Assembly: GCA_013619005.1 (NCBI GenBank)
Contig: JABXKY010000271.1
Location: forward strand, 1 to 5,978
Length of the DNA stretch: 5,978 bases
Source: Candidatus Bathyarchaeota archaeon
GTDB taxonomy: Archaea; Thermoproteota; Bathyarchaeia; TCS64
Reading direction: 5' to 3'
The translations under genes were made by a program, and so were the position numbers. The first letter of the stretch is position 1, and every line of letters starts with the position of its first letter. The notes below the pieces were generated by a model that was not told the origin of the DNA, searched no databases, and was given only the letters and a program-made list of their open reading frames with translations. Shown piece after piece: positions 5,606 through 5,978 of this stretch.

Positions 5606-5978
5606 AGACCATCCTCTGCTACGGGGACTCGAACACTTGGGGCTACGACCCCGCCACCCAGACAAGGTTCCCGAGGGACATAAGGTGGCCAGGGGTCCTC
5701 AGGAGTGAGCTCGGGGAAGGATACATTGTCATCGAGGAGGGCCTCAACGGAAGGACCACTGTCTGGGACGACCCCATCGAGCTGGACAAGAACGGGGCAA
5801 CATACCTGCGCCCCTGTATCCAGACCCACAAGCCCTTTGACCTGGTCATCATCATGCTGGGCACCAACGACCTGAAGACAAGGTTCAGCCTTCCTACCTA
5901 CGATATAGCTAGCGGGGCAGGCGTCCTAGTGGATATAGTAAAGAAGAGTGACACCGGTATCGGAGGAGAGGCCCCCGA
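5602..5978 (+). CDS. SGNH/GDSL hydrolase, arylesterase/acyltransferase (MsAcT-like), 3' end outside the window
   Basis: About 125 residues are visible before the window ends. The start MKTILCYGDSNTWGYDP holds the GDS block with catalytic S10. It is followed by RFPRDIRWPGVL (22-33), EEGLNGRTTVWDDP (45-58, block II region), NGATYL (64-69), and block III in LVIIMLGTND (81-90), with G87 and N89 for the oxyanion hole. The order and wording closely follow the Mycobacterium smegmatis esterase/acyltransferase MsAcT group, which hydrolyses short acyl esters and can transfer acyl groups in water. The block V Asp-x-x-His would lie beyond the window. No signal peptide is seen, so it is probably cytoplasmic. 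The GTG start overlaps the epimerase TGA as GTGA, suggesting translational coupling, perhaps for making and deacylating or acylating a sugar product. Family is firm; substrate is unknown. Confidence 0.9.
   Translation, partial: MKTILCYGDSNTWGYDPATQTRFPRDIRWPGVLRSELGEGYIVIEEGLNGRTTVWDDPIELDKNGATYLRPCIQTHKPFDLVIIMLGTNDLKTRFSLPTYDIASGAGVLVDIVKKSDTGIGGEAP

Noticed and set aside
1..5978. CRISPR array, tRNA genes, insertion sequence ends, attachment sites
   Set aside because: I saw no regularly spaced repeats, no tRNA-like T-loop and acceptor pairs, no transposase or integrase frames and no paired terminal repeats.

Overview
The window most likely comes from an archaeon. Three things point this way. 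The first gene is an acetyl-CoA synthase of the short archaeal CdhC type, without the N-terminal CODH-binding region of bacterial AcsB. A 5S rRNA gene stands alone, away from 16S/23S. Several genes have a TATA-like box about 25-30 bases before the start codon and no Shine-Dalgarno motif, which suggests leaderless or nearly leaderless mRNAs. The DNA looks moderately GC-rich, with AGG as the favoured arginine codon. A standalone 5S would fit the crenarchaeal/thaumarchaeal/bathyarchaeal side of the tree, but I cannot name a lineage.

Layout: (1) 2-1195, plus strand: acetyl-CoA synthase (cdhC), with its 5' end at the window edge. (2) 1166-2734, minus strand: an N-acyl-D-amino-acid deacylase family amidohydrolase with a TTG start; its 3' end overlaps cdhC by 30 bases. 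(3) 2795-3005, minus strand: a small winged-helix-like protein hidden in what looks like an intergenic gap, with its frame broken by one extra A just after the ATG. (4) 3055-4269, plus strand: a fold-type-I PLP aminotransferase, diverging from the winged-helix gene. (5) 4270-4465: about 195 bases without a gene, holding a T-rich possible terminator, a palindromic AT box and the 5S promoter. (6) 4466-4594: 5S rRNA. (7) 4646-5605, plus strand: an extended-SDR sugar-nucleotide epimerase/dehydratase, coupled by a 4-base overlap to (8) 5602-end: an SGNH hydrolase of the MsAcT/arylesterase type, cut by the window edge.

How they may work together: the deacylase (releasing free D-amino acids from N-acyl forms), the aminotransferase (amino acid to 2-oxo acid) and acetyl-CoA synthase would fit an anaerobe that uses amino acids or peptides and has a Wood-Ljungdahl carbonyl branch. 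This is inference from gene content, not from an operon, because the three genes lie on alternating strands. The epimerase/SGNH pair looks like a separate two-gene unit, perhaps for sugar or acyl-ester modification. I found no CRISPR array, insertion sequence, tRNA or clear mobile element. The items most worth a second look are the divergent acetyl-CoA synthase (Cys-Ser-Cys where Moorella has Cys-Gly-Cys) and the frameshifted winged-helix gene.
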